This document shows, piece after piece, positions 35,434-44,760 of a stretch of DNA of 64,000 nt. Within the stretch, counting starts at the first letter, position 1. Every line of letters begins with the position of its first letter. Location of the stretch: positions 310,001-374,000 of the forward strand of contig NZ_SROX01000001.1 in assembly GCF_013141915.1 (NCBI RefSeq). Reading direction: 5' to 3'. Both the position numbers and the translations under genes were made by a program. Under the pieces are notes generated by a model. The model saw only the letters and a list, made by a program, of their open reading frames with translations, did no database searches and was not told where the DNA came from. This DNA comes from Cupriavidus necator (GTDB lineage: Bacteria; Pseudomonadota; Gammaproteobacteria; Burkholderiales; Burkholderiaceae).

Positions 35434-36834
35434 ATGACCACTATCCAGACCGATGTCGCCGTGATCGGCGCAGGCACCGCCGGCCTTGCCGCCTACCGTG
35501 CCGCGATTGCCGCCGGCAAGCGCGCCGTGATCATCGAAGGCGGCCCCTATGGCACCACCTGTGCCCGCGTGGGCTGCATGCCTTCCAAGCTGCTGATCGC
35601 CGCCGCCGAGGCTGCGCATGAACTGCGCCACACCGCGCCGTTCGGCGTGCATGTCGACGGCCAGATCCGCATCGACGGCCGCGAGGTGATGGCGCGCGTG
35701 CGCAGCGAGCGTGACCGCTTTGTCGGCTTCGTGGTGCGCGGCGTGGAGAACATTGCGCAGGCGGACCGCATTCGCGGCTATGCCCGCTTTATCGATACCA
35801 CTACGCTGGAAGTGGACGGGCACACCACGGTGCGCGCCAGCCGCGTGGTCATCGCCACCGGTTCCACGCCGGTGCTGCCGGCGCCGTTCCAGGTGTTCGG
35901 CGACCGCCTGATCGTCAATGACGATGTGTTCTCGTGGCAGGACCTGCCCGGCAGCGTGGTGGTGTTCGGCCCCGGCGTGATCGGGCTGGAGCTGGGCCAG
36001 GCGCTGTCGCGGCTGGGCGTGAGGGTGCGCGTGTTCGGCGTCAGCGGCTCGCTCGGGCCGCTGACCGACCCGGTGATTCGCGCCCATGCCGCCAGCACCT
36101 TCAATCAGGAGTTCTATCTCGATCCGGACGCCAAGGTGACCGGCATGGCGCGCGATGGCGAGCACGTGGTGGTGACCTACCTCGACCGCGAAGGCCGTTG
36201 CGTGACCGAGCGCTTTGATTACGCGCTGGCCGCTACCGGCCGCGCGCCCAATGTGCGCGGCCTCGGCCTGGAGAACACCGGCCTGGCGCTGGATGCGCGC
36301 GGCGTGCCGTTGTTCGACGCACAGACCCTGCAGTGCGGCAATGCGCCGGTGTTTATCGCGGGCGATGCCAACAACATCCTGCCACTGCTGCATGAGGCCG
36401 CCGACGAAGGCAAGGCCGCCGGCGAGAACGCCGCCAGCTATCCGCAGGTGCAGTCGCTGGCGCGCCGCGCGCCGATCGCGGTGGTGTTCACGGATCCGCA
36501 GATCGCGATGGTCGGCCAGCGCCATGCCGACCTGGTCGCCCGCGGCGAAGACACCTTCGTGACCGGCGCGGTCAGCTTTGAAGACCAGGGCCGCAGCCGC
36601 GTGATGCTGAAGAACCGGGGCCTGATGCACGTGTATGCCGACCGGGCCACGGGCCGCTTCCTGGGCGCCGAATGGACCGGCCCGCGTGCCGAGAATATTG
36701 CCCACCTGCTGGCCTGGTCGTACCAGCAGGGCCTGACCATCGCGCAGATGCTGACCATGCCGTTCTACCATCCGGTGGTGGAGGAAGGCCTGCGCACCGC
36801 GCTGCGCGATGCGGCCGCGAGGCTTGAAGGCTGA
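35434..36834 (+). CDS. Dihydrolipoamide dehydrogenase-like disulfide oxidoreductase
   Basis: A 466-residue class I flavoprotein disulfide reductase. It has the FAD motif GAGTAGLAAYRAA, redox disulfide CARVGC (about residues 45-50), an NAD-binding segment VVVFGPGVIGLELGQAL, the FIAGDANN FAD motif and the catalytic HPVVEEG near the C-terminus. The redox pair spacing is CxxxxC. No E2/E1 genes of a 2-oxoacid dehydrogenase complex are near; instead it follows the peroxiredoxin-glutaredoxin hybrid by 149 bp, which suggests a peroxide-defence role. Its disulfide substrate is not known. Confidence 0.9.
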   Translation: MTTIQTDVAVIGAGTAGLAAYRAAIAAGKRAVIIEGGPYGTTCARVGCMPSKLLIAAAEAAHELRHTAPFGVHVDGQIRIDGREVMARVRSERDRFVGFVVRGVENIAQADRIRGYARFIDTTTLEVDGHTTVRASRVVIATGSTPVLPAPFQVFGDRLIVNDDVFSWQDLPGSVVVFGPGVIGLELGQALSRLGVRVRVFGVSGSLGPLTDPVIRAHAASTFNQEFYLDPDAKVTGMARDGEHVVVTYLDREGRCVTERFDYALAATGRAPNVRGLGLENTGLALDARGVPLFDAQTLQCGNAPVFIAGDANNILPLLHEAADEGKAAGENAASYPQVQSLARRAPIAVVFTDPQIAMVGQRHADLVARGEDTFVTGAVSFEDQGRSRVMLKNRGLMHVYADRATGRFLGAEWTGPRAENIAHLLAWSYQQGLTIAQMLTMPFYHPVVEEGLRTALRDAAARLEG

Positions 36835-36850
36835 ATGCGCGCGGTTTGCT

Positions 36851-36864
36851 AGACAGGTCTGTCT
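36851..36864. promoter_or_regulatory. TetR-type operator in front of the regulator gene
   Basis: AGACAG-GT-CTGTCT lies 76 bp upstream of the TetR start. It shares both 6-bp arms with the palindrome at 31820-31833 in the DUF1348 promoter, so it is a probable autoregulatory site. Confidence 0.65.
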
Positions 36865-36939
36865 GTCATAGTATCGAAGCACTGGGCCGGGCGGCGCGAT
36901 GCGTTTCCCGGCCGCACCCGTTATCCCAACACCTGTCAC

Positions 36940-37506
36940 ATGGCCACGCCTTCTGCCCGCGACCGCATCCTCGACACTGCCGCCCGCCTGTTCTACCAGG
37001 AGGGCTACCGCGCCACCGGCATCGACCGGATCATTGCCGAATCCGGCGTGGCCAAGATGTCGCTCTATCGGCATTTCGCCTCCAAGAACGCGCTCATCGC
37101 AGCGTTCCTCGCGCGCCGGCATGAAGAGTGGATGGCGTGGTTCCGCCAGGATGTGGAGGCCCGCCTGGCTGATCGGCCCCGCCTGGACGTGATCGCCGAC
37201 ACTCTGGCCGACTGGTTTGGGCGCGACTTCCGCGGCTGCGCCTTCATCAACGTGGTGGCCGAGGCGGGCGGCGACGCCGAGGCGCAGCAGCAGGCGGCGG
37301 CCCACAAGGCCGAACTGGAAGCTTTCGTTGCCGACATCGCCGCGCGCCTGGGTCTGGAGCCGCCGCAAGCGGTGGCAGCGGAGGCGATGCTGTGCATCGA
37401 GGGCATGATCGTGCGCTACCAGATGCAGCCGGATAGCGCGGTGATCGAGGCAGGCCGGCGCCTGCTGGGCCGGCTTCAGGACAACGGGTCGGCTCGGCCC
37501 GCCTAG
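36940..37506 (+). CDS. TetR-family regulator, probable controller of the DUF1348 gene
   Basis: A 188-residue TetR repressor with HTH at residues about 8-52 (RDRILDTAARLFYQEGYRAT, then IIAESGVAKMSLYRHFASK). The ligand domain contains the FRGCAFINVVAE segment seen in a common subgroup. It lies 105 bp after the flavoprotein gene. Its upstream palindrome matches one inside the DUF1348 promoter 5 kb away, so it is predicted to regulate itself and that gene. The inducer is unknown. Confidence 0.9.
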   Translation: MATPSARDRILDTAARLFYQEGYRATGIDRIIAESGVAKMSLYRHFASKNALIAAFLARRHEEWMAWFRQDVEARLADRPRLDVIADTLADWFGRDFRGCAFINVVAEAGGDAEAQQQAAAHKAELEAFVADIAARLGLEPPQAVAAEAMLCIEGMIVRYQMQPDSAVIEAGRRLLGRLQDNGSARPA

Positions 37507-37596
37507 CGCCGGGGCAGCGTCCGGCGCACGGTCGCATAGTCGCGCAGCGCCATTACGCGGAAAACCCGTCCCAGCTCCAACAACCGCCCTAAATTT

Positions 37597-37637
37597 TTTA
37601 GCTAAATGTATCGGTTCGGACACATTGAGGCTACAAT
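37597..37637 (+). promoter_or_regulatory. AT-rich promoter region of the second TonB receptor
   Basis: The segment contains the palindrome TTTAGCTAAA (37597-37606) and a good -10-like hexamer TACAAT (37632-37637). No convincing sigma70 -35 is spaced correctly, so an activator or alternative sigma factor may be needed. Confidence 0.35.
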
Positions 37638-37651
37638 TCTGATGTAATCAC

Positions 37652-37666
37652 GAATCATTCGTATTC
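37652..37666. promoter_or_regulatory. Fur-box-like site upstream of the second TonB receptor
   Basis: GAATCATTCGTATTC (37652-37666) matches the Fur-like site of the first receptor (GAATCATTATCATTC) at 12 of 15 positions. It lies about 60-75 bp before the start, just after the probable -10. Confidence 0.45.
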
Positions 37667-37686
37667 GCAATCAAAATTTTCCACTT

Positions 37687-37732
37687 GTGATGCCCTTTGC
37701 GGCATCACTATCTTCCGACCCTGAGTGATGCC
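37687..37732 (+). promoter_or_regulatory. Leader with mutually exclusive helices covering or freeing the receptor start codon
   Basis: GTGATGCC (37687-37694) and GGCATCAC (37701-37708) can form a perfect 8-bp hairpin with a 6-base loop. A second exact GTGATGCC (37725-37732) contains the ATG of the receptor gene, so GGCATCAC can pair with it instead, with one extra T-A pair (37709-37724), hiding the start. Only one helix can form at a time. Confidence 0.5.
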
Positions 37733-39941
37733 TCTGCACCCGAACCCGCGGGCGAAGCGACGCTTTGCCTGCTCCGCGCTTGTCACCCCGTGCCGTCTTT
37801 CCCTGACCACCCTTGTGCTGAGCCTGCAGGCCGGCGGCGCGTCAGCGCAGTCAGGCCCAGCCCTCACGCCCGCCGCGCCCGCCGCGACGGCCACCGCCGC
37901 GGAGTTGCCGGCGGTCACGGTGCGCGCGACCAGCGAAGACGAAACTGCCAACGGCCCCGTCCATGGCTTTGTGGCGAAGCGCAGTGCCACCGCCACCAAG
38001 ACGGACACGCCGGTGATGGAGACGCCGCAGTCGATCACCGTGATCACGCGCGACCGCATGGAAGCGCAGGGTGCGCAGACCGTGCAGCAGGCCATCGGCT
38101 ATAGCGCCGGGGTCTACGCCGGCCCCTTCGGCAATGACGCGCGCGGGGACTGGGGCAAGTTCCGCGGCACTGACTTCACGCAGTATCGCGATGGCTTGCT
38201 GAACCAGGTCGGCTTCTACAACAACGTGCGCCCCGACGTGTACGCCCTCGAGCGCATCGATGTGCTGCGCGGGCCGTCGTCGATGCTGTTCGGGCAGGGC
38301 GCGGTCGGCGGCATCCTGAACCTGGTCAGCAAGCGCCCGCAAGCGGAAGCGGCGCGCGAGATCGGCGTGCAGTTCGGCAACTACCACCGCAAGCAGGTGC
38401 AGGCCGACCTGACGGGCCCGCTCGATGCGGAGGGCAAATGGCTGTACCGCCTGGTTGCGCTGGCGCGCGACAGCGACACGCAGGTGGATTACGTGCAGGA
38501 CAACCGCTATCTGCTGGCGCCTTCGCTGACATGGCGGCCGAGCCAGGACACCTCGCTGACGCTGCTGGCCAACTTCCAGCGCGATGTGAGCGGGACCTCG
38601 GTCGGCTTCTTCCCGTGGCGCGGCACGCTGTATCCGAACCCGGGCGGACAGATTCTCGACCACCTGTTCATCAGCGAACCGGGCTTTGACCGCTACACCG
38701 CGGAGCAGCAGTCGGTCGGCTACGAGTTCCAGCACAAGTTCAACGACACCGTGACGGTGCGACAGAACCTGCGCTACTCGCACAGTTCGGTGGACTACCG
38801 CAGCATCTATGCGAGATTCAACGATGCCAATCGAGGCTGGGTGCCGGGCAGCAACACGCTGATGAACCGCACGGTCTACGTGAACCAGCCGACCTTGAAC
38901 TCGTTTGCCGTCGACACGCAGGCGCAGACCAACTTCCGCACCGGCCCGCTCCAGCACACGCTGCTGACCGGCGTGGATTACCAGCACGCGGAAATTACAG
39001 GGAACACCGGCGTGGGCGGCTCCGCCGCGCCGCTCGATGTGTTCAACCCGGTCTACGGCAATTTCACGGCGCCCGGCACGCGCGCCCTGAATCCCGCCAC
39101 GCAGGCGCAAACCGGCCTGTATGTGCAGGACCAGCTGGCCTGGAACCAGTGGCTGCTGATGCTGGGGCTGCGCTATGACTGGTCGCGCGCCGCGCAGGAC
39201 AACACGCCTTCGGCCAGCCGCGACGACAGCGAGCTGACCAAGCGCGCCGGCCTGATGTACCGTTCCGACATCGGCCTGAATCCGTATGTCAGCTACTCCG
39301 AGTCGTTCCAGGGGCTGGCCGGGTTCAACAAGGCCAACCAGGCCTTCAAGCCGCTGCGGGGCTCGCAGTGGGAGGCGGGGATCAAGTACCAGCCGCCGGG
39401 CAAGAATGCTACGCTGACCATCGCGGCGTTCGACATGCGCGAGAAGAACCGCAAGACCGCTGGCGTGGTAAACGGCATACCGGACTCGGTGCAGGTGGGC
39501 GAAGCGCGCACGCGTGGCATCGAGGTCGAGGCCTTGGCGTCGCTGACGAACCGGCTGGACCTGATTGCCACCTACACCTACCTGGATGCGCGCGTGACCG
39601 ACGGCACCGCCGCCGAAGTCGGCAAGAAGCTGGCGAGCACGCCGTCGAACATGGCGTCGCTGTGGGCCAACTATCGCTTCAAGCTGTTCGGGATGCCGGG
39701 CTTCGTGGCGGGCGGCGGGCTGCGCTATATCGGTCCCAGCTATGACGGCGCCGACCAGAACCAGGTGGGCGGCGTGACGCTGTACGACGCGATGATCGCC
39801 TATGACCACGGCCCGCTGCGGGTCGCGCTGAATGCCAACAACCTGTTCGACAAGCAGTTCCTGACCACCTGCCTCGCGCGTGGCGACTGCTACTTCGGCG
39901 CGCGCCGCACGGTGGTGGGCAGCGTCACGTATCGCTTCTGA
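37728..39941 (+). CDS. TonB-dependent siderophore receptor (ferrichrome/FhuA-like class)
   Basis: A 737-residue outer-membrane receptor with a signal peptide ending GGASAQ. The plug (about 60-210) shows TPQSITVITRDRME, ALERIDVLRGPSSMLFGQGA and VGGILNLVSKRP; the barrel ends in a terminal aromatic strand (VGSVTYRF). A cysteine pair near the end (CLARGDC) is typical of FhuA/FcuA-like siderophore receptors. The ATG at 37728 is used; a GTG directly before it is possible. No good Shine-Dalgarno sequence is seen, and the start lies in an alternative-pairing leader. A Fur-like box is upstream. The ligand is a probable hydroxamate-type ferric siderophore, by family only. Confidence 0.93.
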   Translation: MPLHPNPRAKRRFACSALVTPCRLSLTTLVLSLQAGGASAQSGPALTPAAPAATATAAELPAVTVRATSEDETANGPVHGFVAKRSATATKTDTPVMETPQSITVITRDRMEAQGAQTVQQAIGYSAGVYAGPFGNDARGDWGKFRGTDFTQYRDGLLNQVGFYNNVRPDVYALERIDVLRGPSSMLFGQGAVGGILNLVSKRPQAEAAREIGVQFGNYHRKQVQADLTGPLDAEGKWLYRLVALARDSDTQVDYVQDNRYLLAPSLTWRPSQDTSLTLLANFQRDVSGTSVGFFPWRGTLYPNPGGQILDHLFISEPGFDRYTAEQQSVGYEFQHKFNDTVTVRQNLRYSHSSVDYRSIYARFNDANRGWVPGSNTLMNRTVYVNQPTLNSFAVDTQAQTNFRTGPLQHTLLTGVDYQHAEITGNTGVGGSAAPLDVFNPVYGNFTAPGTRALNPATQAQTGLYVQDQLAWNQWLLMLGLRYDWSRAAQDNTPSASRDDSELTKRAGLMYRSDIGLNPYVSYSESFQGLAGFNKANQAFKPLRGSQWEAGIKYQPPGKNATLTIAAFDMREKNRKTAGVVNGIPDSVQVGEARTRGIEVEALASLTNRLDLIATYTYLDARVTDGTAAEVGKKLASTPSNMASLWANYRFKLFGMPGFVAGGGLRYIGPSYDGADQNQVGGVTLYDAMIAYDHGPLRVALNANNLFDKQFLTTCLARGDCYFGARRTVVGSVTYRF

Positions 39942-39997
39942 GCAGCATCGGCATGGCAAGGAGCGCGCAGGCCCTGCCTGCCGTCGCGCACGCCGCG

Positions 39998-40684
39998 CTA
40001 ATCCGCGTCGGGAATGGGCGCTCCCTGCACTTTGGGCGCCGGCTCGGTCTGCATGGCGTCTGGCGGCAACAGCCTCAGGAAGGTGCGCGCGACCTCGGCA
40101 TCCCGGCACGTCAGCCAGTCGTCCCACTGCGCGCGCGGCACGATCACCACGGAGCGCTTCTCGTCCCCCGGCTTGTGGAAGCGCTGCATCAGCGGATGCT
40201 GTGCCGAACTGACGGTCAGCATGGTGAACGACAACGCCTGGTCGGGCCAGCCGCGCCACAGGCCGGCAATGCCGAAGGCCGGCTCGCCGGGCAGCCAGAT
40301 GCGCCAGCGCACCGGCTTGCCCGGCGAGCTGCCTGGCGACGCACCATCCGCCGCACTGTCAGGGTACGCAAATTCATAGAACGCCGTTGCCGGGATCAGG
40401 CAGAGCTGGCCCTGGCGCCAGTAGCGCGCAAAGGCGGCGCGCTCGCCCACGGTTTCGCTGCGGGCGTTGGTGGTGTCATAGCGCCGTGTGCCCGGTGGAA
40501 TGCGCTGGCGCGGCACCATGCCGAATGAGGCCAGCTCGGCGCTGCGCGCACCGTCGTCGCTGGCGCGCACGATCGGTGCGACGTAGTCGGGGTAGGTCTC
40601 GGCCTTGTACACGCCCGCTGGCGGCTCGACGCCGAAGATTTCACGCAGGATGCGGCGCTGGACCGGGGCATAGTTGGTGCACAT
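39998..40684 (-). CDS. SRAP/HMCES-family abasic-site-processing protein (YedK-like)
   Basis: A 228-residue SRAP domain protein that binds single-stranded DNA and covalently caps abasic sites. The catalytic cysteine is C2 (MCTNYAP), which fixes the start. Other conserved sites are TTNARSET (Asn/Arg), ATAFYEF (Glu) and the histidine in SSAQHPLMQRFH. It is convergent with the TonB receptor and divergent from an acyl-CoA synthetase gene. Confidence 0.93.
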   Translation of the reverse strand: MCTNYAPVQRRILREIFGVEPPAGVYKAETYPDYVAPIVRASDDGARSAELASFGMVPRQRIPPGTRRYDTTNARSETVGERAAFARYWRQGQLCLIPATAFYEFAYPDSAADGASPGSSPGKPVRWRIWLPGEPAFGIAGLWRGWPDQALSFTMLTVSSAQHPLMQRFHKPGDEKRSVVIVPRAQWDDWLTCRDAEVARTFLRLLPPDAMQTEPAPKVQGAPIPDAD

Positions 40685-40916
40685 GCGCTGTCTCTCGAAG
40701 GTGATGCCCATATCGTGTGGGGCCGGCGGCGCCGCGTCAAGGCCGCTTCGACCCCCTTCAAGCCGCATGGCAGGGATGGCAAAAACCGTCAGCCGCGCTG
40801 GCGGAAACGGTTATTGCCGGATGGCGGCGCCGTGGCGCACACTCTTGCGGCAGCCGATGCGCGCCACCGCGCACCGGCCACCGACTACAAGGCACCAGCC
40901 AGATTCAGGAGACACC

Positions 40917-42581
40917 ATGCGCGACTACGCCCAAGCTTTCGACGGATTTTCCTATGACGACGCCGTGGCACGGCAACTGCACGGCAGCCTGGCGGCGCTC
41001 AACGCCTGCGTCGAATGCTGCGACCGGCACGCGCAGCCCGGCCGGATTGCGCTGAACTGGGAAGGACGCAATGGCGACGCGCGCAGCTGGACCTTTGCCG
41101 AGCTGCAGGCGCTTTCGGCGCAGTTCGCAGGCTTCCTGGCGGCACAAGGCGTGCAGCCCGGGGACCGCGTCGCGGGTTTGCTGCCGCGCAACGCGGAACT
41201 GCTGGTGACGATCCTTGGCACCTGGCGCGCCGGAGCCGTGTACCAGCCACTGTTTACCGCCTTCGGGCCCAAGGCCATCGAACACCGGCTCAATGCGTCG
41301 GGTGCGAAGGTGGTGGTGACCGATACCGCCAACCGGCCCAAGCTGGACGAGGTGGCCGGCTGTCCCGCCATCGTCACGGTGACCGGCACCCAGGGCAGCG
41401 CCGAGTCACACGTTCTGAACGCGGGCGACTTCAGCTTCTGGGCCGAGCTGGCGCACCAGCCGGCGTCGTTCGCGCCGGTGATGCGGCGCGGCGACGACCC
41501 CTTTCTGATGATGTTTACCTCCGGCACTACCGGCCCGGCCAAGCCGCTGCTGGTGCCGCTCAAGGCGATTGCCGCGTTTGCCGGCTATATGCGCGACGCG
41601 GTCGATCTGCGCGATGACGACGCATTCTGGAACCTGGCCGATCCGGGCTGGGCCTACGGCCTGTACTACGCCGTCACCGGCCCGCTGTCGCTGGGCCATG
41701 CCACCACCTTCTACGACGGCCCCTTCAACGTAGACAGCACCTGCCGCGTGATCCGCAAGTACGGCATTACCAACCTGGCCGGCTCGCCTACCGCCTACCG
41801 GCTGCTGATCGCCGCGGGCGCGGCCGTGTCCGGCCCGCTGCGCGGGCAACTGCGCGCCGTCAGCAGCGCCGGCGAGCCGCTTAACCCGGAAGTGATCCGC
41901 TGGTTCGCCAGCGAGCTGGGTGTCACCATCCACGACCACTATGGCCAAACCGAGCTGGGCATGGTGCTGTGCAATCACCACGCCCTGTCCCATCCGGTGC
42001 GCATGGGCGCGGCCGGCTTTGCCAGCCCGGGGCACCGCGTGGTGGTGGTCGACGATGCGCTGCGCGAGCTGCCGCCCGGCCAGCCGGGCACACTGGCACT
42101 GGACCTGAAGCGCTCGCCGATGTGCTGGTTCGGCGGCTATCACGGCACGCCCACCAGCGCCTTTGCCGGCGATTACTACCTGACCGGCGATTCCGCCGAA
42201 CTGAACGAGGACGGGAGCATCAGCTTTATCGGCCGCGCCGACGACGTCATCACCACGTCCGGCTACCGCGTTGGGCCGTTCGACGTGGAAAGCGCGTTGA
42301 TCGAGCATCCCGCAGTGGTCGAGGCCGCGGTGATCGGCAAGCCCGACCCGGAGCGCACCGAACTGATCAAGGCCTTCGTGGTGCTGGACCCGCACCACCA
42401 GGGCTCGCCCGAACTGGCCGAGACGCTGCGCCTGCACGTGCGCCAGCGCCTGGCCGCCCACGCCTACCCGCGCGAGATCGAGTTCGTCGCCGAACTGCCC
42501 AAGACCCCCAGCGGCAAGGTCCAGCGCTTTATCCTGCGCAATCAGGAAGTGGCCCGGGCGCGCGAAGCGGCCGGCGCCTGA
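40917..42581 (+). CDS. AMP-forming acyl-CoA synthetase
   Basis: A 554-residue ANL-superfamily ligase. The P-loop motif MFTSGTTGPAKPLL is near residue 200, the YGQTELGMVL A5 motif near 340, the YYLTGDSAELNEDG A7 motif near 420, and the C-terminal PKTPSGKVQRFILR with the catalytic lysine near 535. It activates a carboxylic acid to its acyl-CoA via the acyl-AMP. Medium-chain fatty acids or acetate-like acids are typical for relatives, but the substrate cannot be set by eye. A 232-bp gap separates it from the SRAP gene. Confidence 0.92.
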   Translation: MRDYAQAFDGFSYDDAVARQLHGSLAALNACVECCDRHAQPGRIALNWEGRNGDARSWTFAELQALSAQFAGFLAAQGVQPGDRVAGLLPRNAELLVTILGTWRAGAVYQPLFTAFGPKAIEHRLNASGAKVVVTDTANRPKLDEVAGCPAIVTVTGTQGSAESHVLNAGDFSFWAELAHQPASFAPVMRRGDDPFLMMFTSGTTGPAKPLLVPLKAIAAFAGYMRDAVDLRDDDAFWNLADPGWAYGLYYAVTGPLSLGHATTFYDGPFNVDSTCRVIRKYGITNLAGSPTAYRLLIAAGAAVSGPLRGQLRAVSSAGEPLNPEVIRWFASELGVTIHDHYGQTELGMVLCNHHALSHPVRMGAAGFASPGHRVVVVDDALRELPPGQPGTLALDLKRSPMCWFGGYHGTPTSAFAGDYYLTGDSAELNEDGSISFIGRADDVITTSGYRVGPFDVESALIEHPAVVEAAVIGKPDPERTELIKAFVVLDPHHQGSPELAETLRLHVRQRLAAHAYPREIEFVAELPKTPSGKVQRFILRNQEVARAREAAGA

Positions 42582-42734
42582 GCCGGTGCGCGCCGGGCCC
42601 GCGGCGGACCGCTTCCTATAATGAGGAAGCGGTTGCCGGGTCCCGGGGGTGAAGGAGGCCGCGGCGCCGCTCCCGCGCGCCTGCAGGCAGGGGCGCGCAT
42701 CCTCCATCTCCAGACCAACCGGCGAGGCGACAAC

Positions 42735-43466
42735 ATGCAGAGTAGCGAAGCGGTGCTGACGCAGGCGCGCGCAGCCCTGGCCCATGTGCCCTATCAGGGC
42801 CATGTCCTCCATCCCACCATCCAGTTGCGGCTCTCCGACGGGGCGCTGATCCTGGAAGGCGAGGTGGCCGATATCGTCGACAAGACCCGAGCCGCGGCGA
42901 CGCTGCGGCGCGTGGACGGCGTCACCAGCGTGATCGACCACCTGCGCGTGGCCGACGGCGGCGCGCCGGTGGGCGACGGCGAACTGCGCGACGCCGTGTG
43001 CGAGCGGCTGCTTAATGCCGTCGAATTCCACAATTGCAAGATCTGCGCGCGCGTCAAGGGCAAGCCAGAGGCCATGCGCGAACCGGTGAGCGATCGCAAC
43101 GGCTGGATCGAAGTCGCGGTCCAGGACGGCGTGGTGACGCTGTGGGGGCAGGTGATCAGCCTCTCGCACATGCGCCTGGCCGGCGTGCTGGCGTGGTGGT
43201 CGGGCGGCTGCCGCTGCGTGGTCAACGAACTGGTGGTGGCCCCCGCCGAGGCTGATCGCGACGATGAAATCACCGAGGCCCTGATGCTGGTGCTGGAGAC
43301 CGACCCCTTCGTCGATGCCGGGCAGGTCAGCGCGCATACCCACGACCGCGTGGTAACGCTGGAGGGCTGTGTCAGCAGCGAGGGCACGCGCCGTCAGGCC
43401 GAGCGCGATGCGTGGTACGTGCAGGGCGTGGAGGACGTGGTCAACCACATCACGCTGCGCCCCTGA
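42735..43466 (+). CDS. BON-domain protein without signal peptide
   Basis: A 243-residue protein with three BON-like repeats, at about 25-75 (LRLSDGALILEGEVADIVDK), 100-165 (IEVAVQDGVVTLWGQVIS) and 180-240 (VSAHTHDRVVTLEGCVSSEG). OsmY-type BON proteins are periplasmic; this one has no signal sequence and five cysteines, including an HNCKIC pair, so a cytoplasmic role is likely. It is convergent with the GlxA-type regulator gene (18-bp gap). The function is unknown. Confidence 0.8.
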   Translation: MQSSEAVLTQARAALAHVPYQGHVLHPTIQLRLSDGALILEGEVADIVDKTRAAATLRRVDGVTSVIDHLRVADGGAPVGDGELRDAVCERLLNAVEFHNCKICARVKGKPEAMREPVSDRNGWIEVAVQDGVVTLWGQVISLSHMRLAGVLAWWSGGCRCVVNELVVAPAEADRDDEITEALMLVLETDPFVDAGQVSAHTHDRVVTLEGCVSSEGTRRQAERDAWYVQGVEDVVNHITLRP

Positions 43467-43484
43467 GCGCGGGCAGGCGGCGGG

Positions 43485-44669
43485 CTATCGGTGCGCACCG
43501 CGCTGCGCGGCGGCGTCTTCCATGCGCCAGTAGCGCCGCCGCGCCCGCAGCGCAAAGCGGGCGCGGTAGTCCGACATCGACATGCCCGTGGCGCGCTGGA
43601 ACAGCCGGCGGAACGCGGCGGCGTCGCTGTAGCCGCACGCCTCGGCAATGGCATGGGTACCGTGCAGCGTCACTTCCAGCAGCATGCGGGCGCGCTCCAC
43701 GCGCAGCGTGTGCAGGTAGTCCAGCGGCGTGTTGCCGGTGACCTGGCGGAAATGCCGCAGCAGCGTGCGTTCGCTGACCGCCGCCGCCTGCGCCACGGCG
43801 GCCAGCCGGTAGGGCTTGGACACATGGTCGCGCAGCCATTGGATGGCGCGGTAGACCGGGCTGTCGGCGGTGCGGTCGAGCCAGCGTTGCGATACCAGCG
43901 CCGGCACGCTGCGCTGGCGTTCGGGCTGGAACAGCATCAGCCGCGACGCAGCCTGCGCCAGGTCGGGGTCGTGCAGATGGCCCAGCACGCGCAGCATGAA
44001 TTCCACCTGCAGCGCGGGCGCCACGCAGGAAAACACTTGCCCGTGCAGGCTCATGGCCGCGTCGCTGCCGAAGTCGCAATGCGGGTACTGGCGCGCCATC
44101 CAGCTCTGGAACATCCATGGCGCCCCCACGCTGGCGCCATTCAGCAGACCCAGCTGCAGCGGCAGCACCATGCCCGACGCACACGCGGCGATCCAGCCGC
44201 CCGCGCGCGCGTGGCGCTCCACCAGGCGCAGCGCCGCGGCATCGCGCAACGCCAGCTCGCCCAGTTGCGGCGCATTGCTGGCCAGCAGCGCGGGAATCAC
44301 CAGCAGCGTGCGGCTGCCCGGCGCACGCGCACGCCGCGTCGAGGACACCAGCCCGGGCAGTTCCGTGGCCAGCGTGCGGCCGTTGGCGCGGCACAGTTGC
44401 CAACTCAGTGTCGGGGCGGCGTCGGGGCGCTGCAGGCTGGCCACGCCGGCCACCGTGCGCAGCACGTCGAGCGTGGTGAAGAGGCTGCCGGGCATGGCTT
44501 GCGGCAGCCACAGCAGGCGCACATGCAGCGGGACGTTCTGTGACGATGGCGCGATGGAAGCGGTGGGGGCTGGCATGCCTTGGGGCGGTTCGAATGGTTG
44601 GAGGTGGCCGGGGCCGCGGCACGCCGTGGCGGGATCGGCATCCGGATTGGCGATATTGAACCTCCCCAT
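43485..44669 (-). CDS. GlxA-type AraC regulator with DJ-1/PfpI-like domain
   Basis: About 394 residues. The N-terminal part is a DJ-1/PfpI-like domain with the elbow GGWIAACASGMVLP (cysteine at the family position). The C-terminal part is an AraC HTH pair (LAAVAQAAAVSERTLLRHFR; AIAEACGYSDAAAFRRLFQRA). The start is uncertain: ATG at 44669 is given, but the ATG at 44576 (MPAPTAS) matches the usual family start just as well. It is divergent from the carboxypeptidase gene across a short gap, so it may regulate it. Confidence 0.88.
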   Translation of the reverse strand: MGRFNIANPDADPATACRGPGHLQPFEPPQGMPAPTASIAPSSQNVPLHVRLLWLPQAMPGSLFTTLDVLRTVAGVASLQRPDAAPTLSWQLCRANGRTLATELPGLVSSTRRARAPGSRTLLVIPALLASNAPQLGELALRDAAALRLVERHARAGGWIAACASGMVLPLQLGLLNGASVGAPWMFQSWMARQYPHCDFGSDAAMSLHGQVFSCVAPALQVEFMLRVLGHLHDPDLAQAASRLMLFQPERQRSVPALVSQRWLDRTADSPVYRAIQWLRDHVSKPYRLAAVAQAAAVSERTLLRHFRQVTGNTPLDYLHTLRVERARMLLEVTLHGTHAIAEACGYSDAAAFRRLFQRATGMSMSDYRARFALRARRRYWRMEDAAAQRGAHR

Positions 44670-44760
44670 AGTTACTGGCAAGGACTAGCATCTTGCCGTT
44701 GTGCCGCGGCGAACGGCTAGGCCCGCGGCACTGCCAACAAGACCATACCGAGGAGATTCC

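Noticed and set aside
37851..40259. An 802-codon minus-strand frame antisense to the second TonB receptor
   Set aside because: It overlaps the real SRAP gene in another frame and the receptor; composition is that of a shadow.
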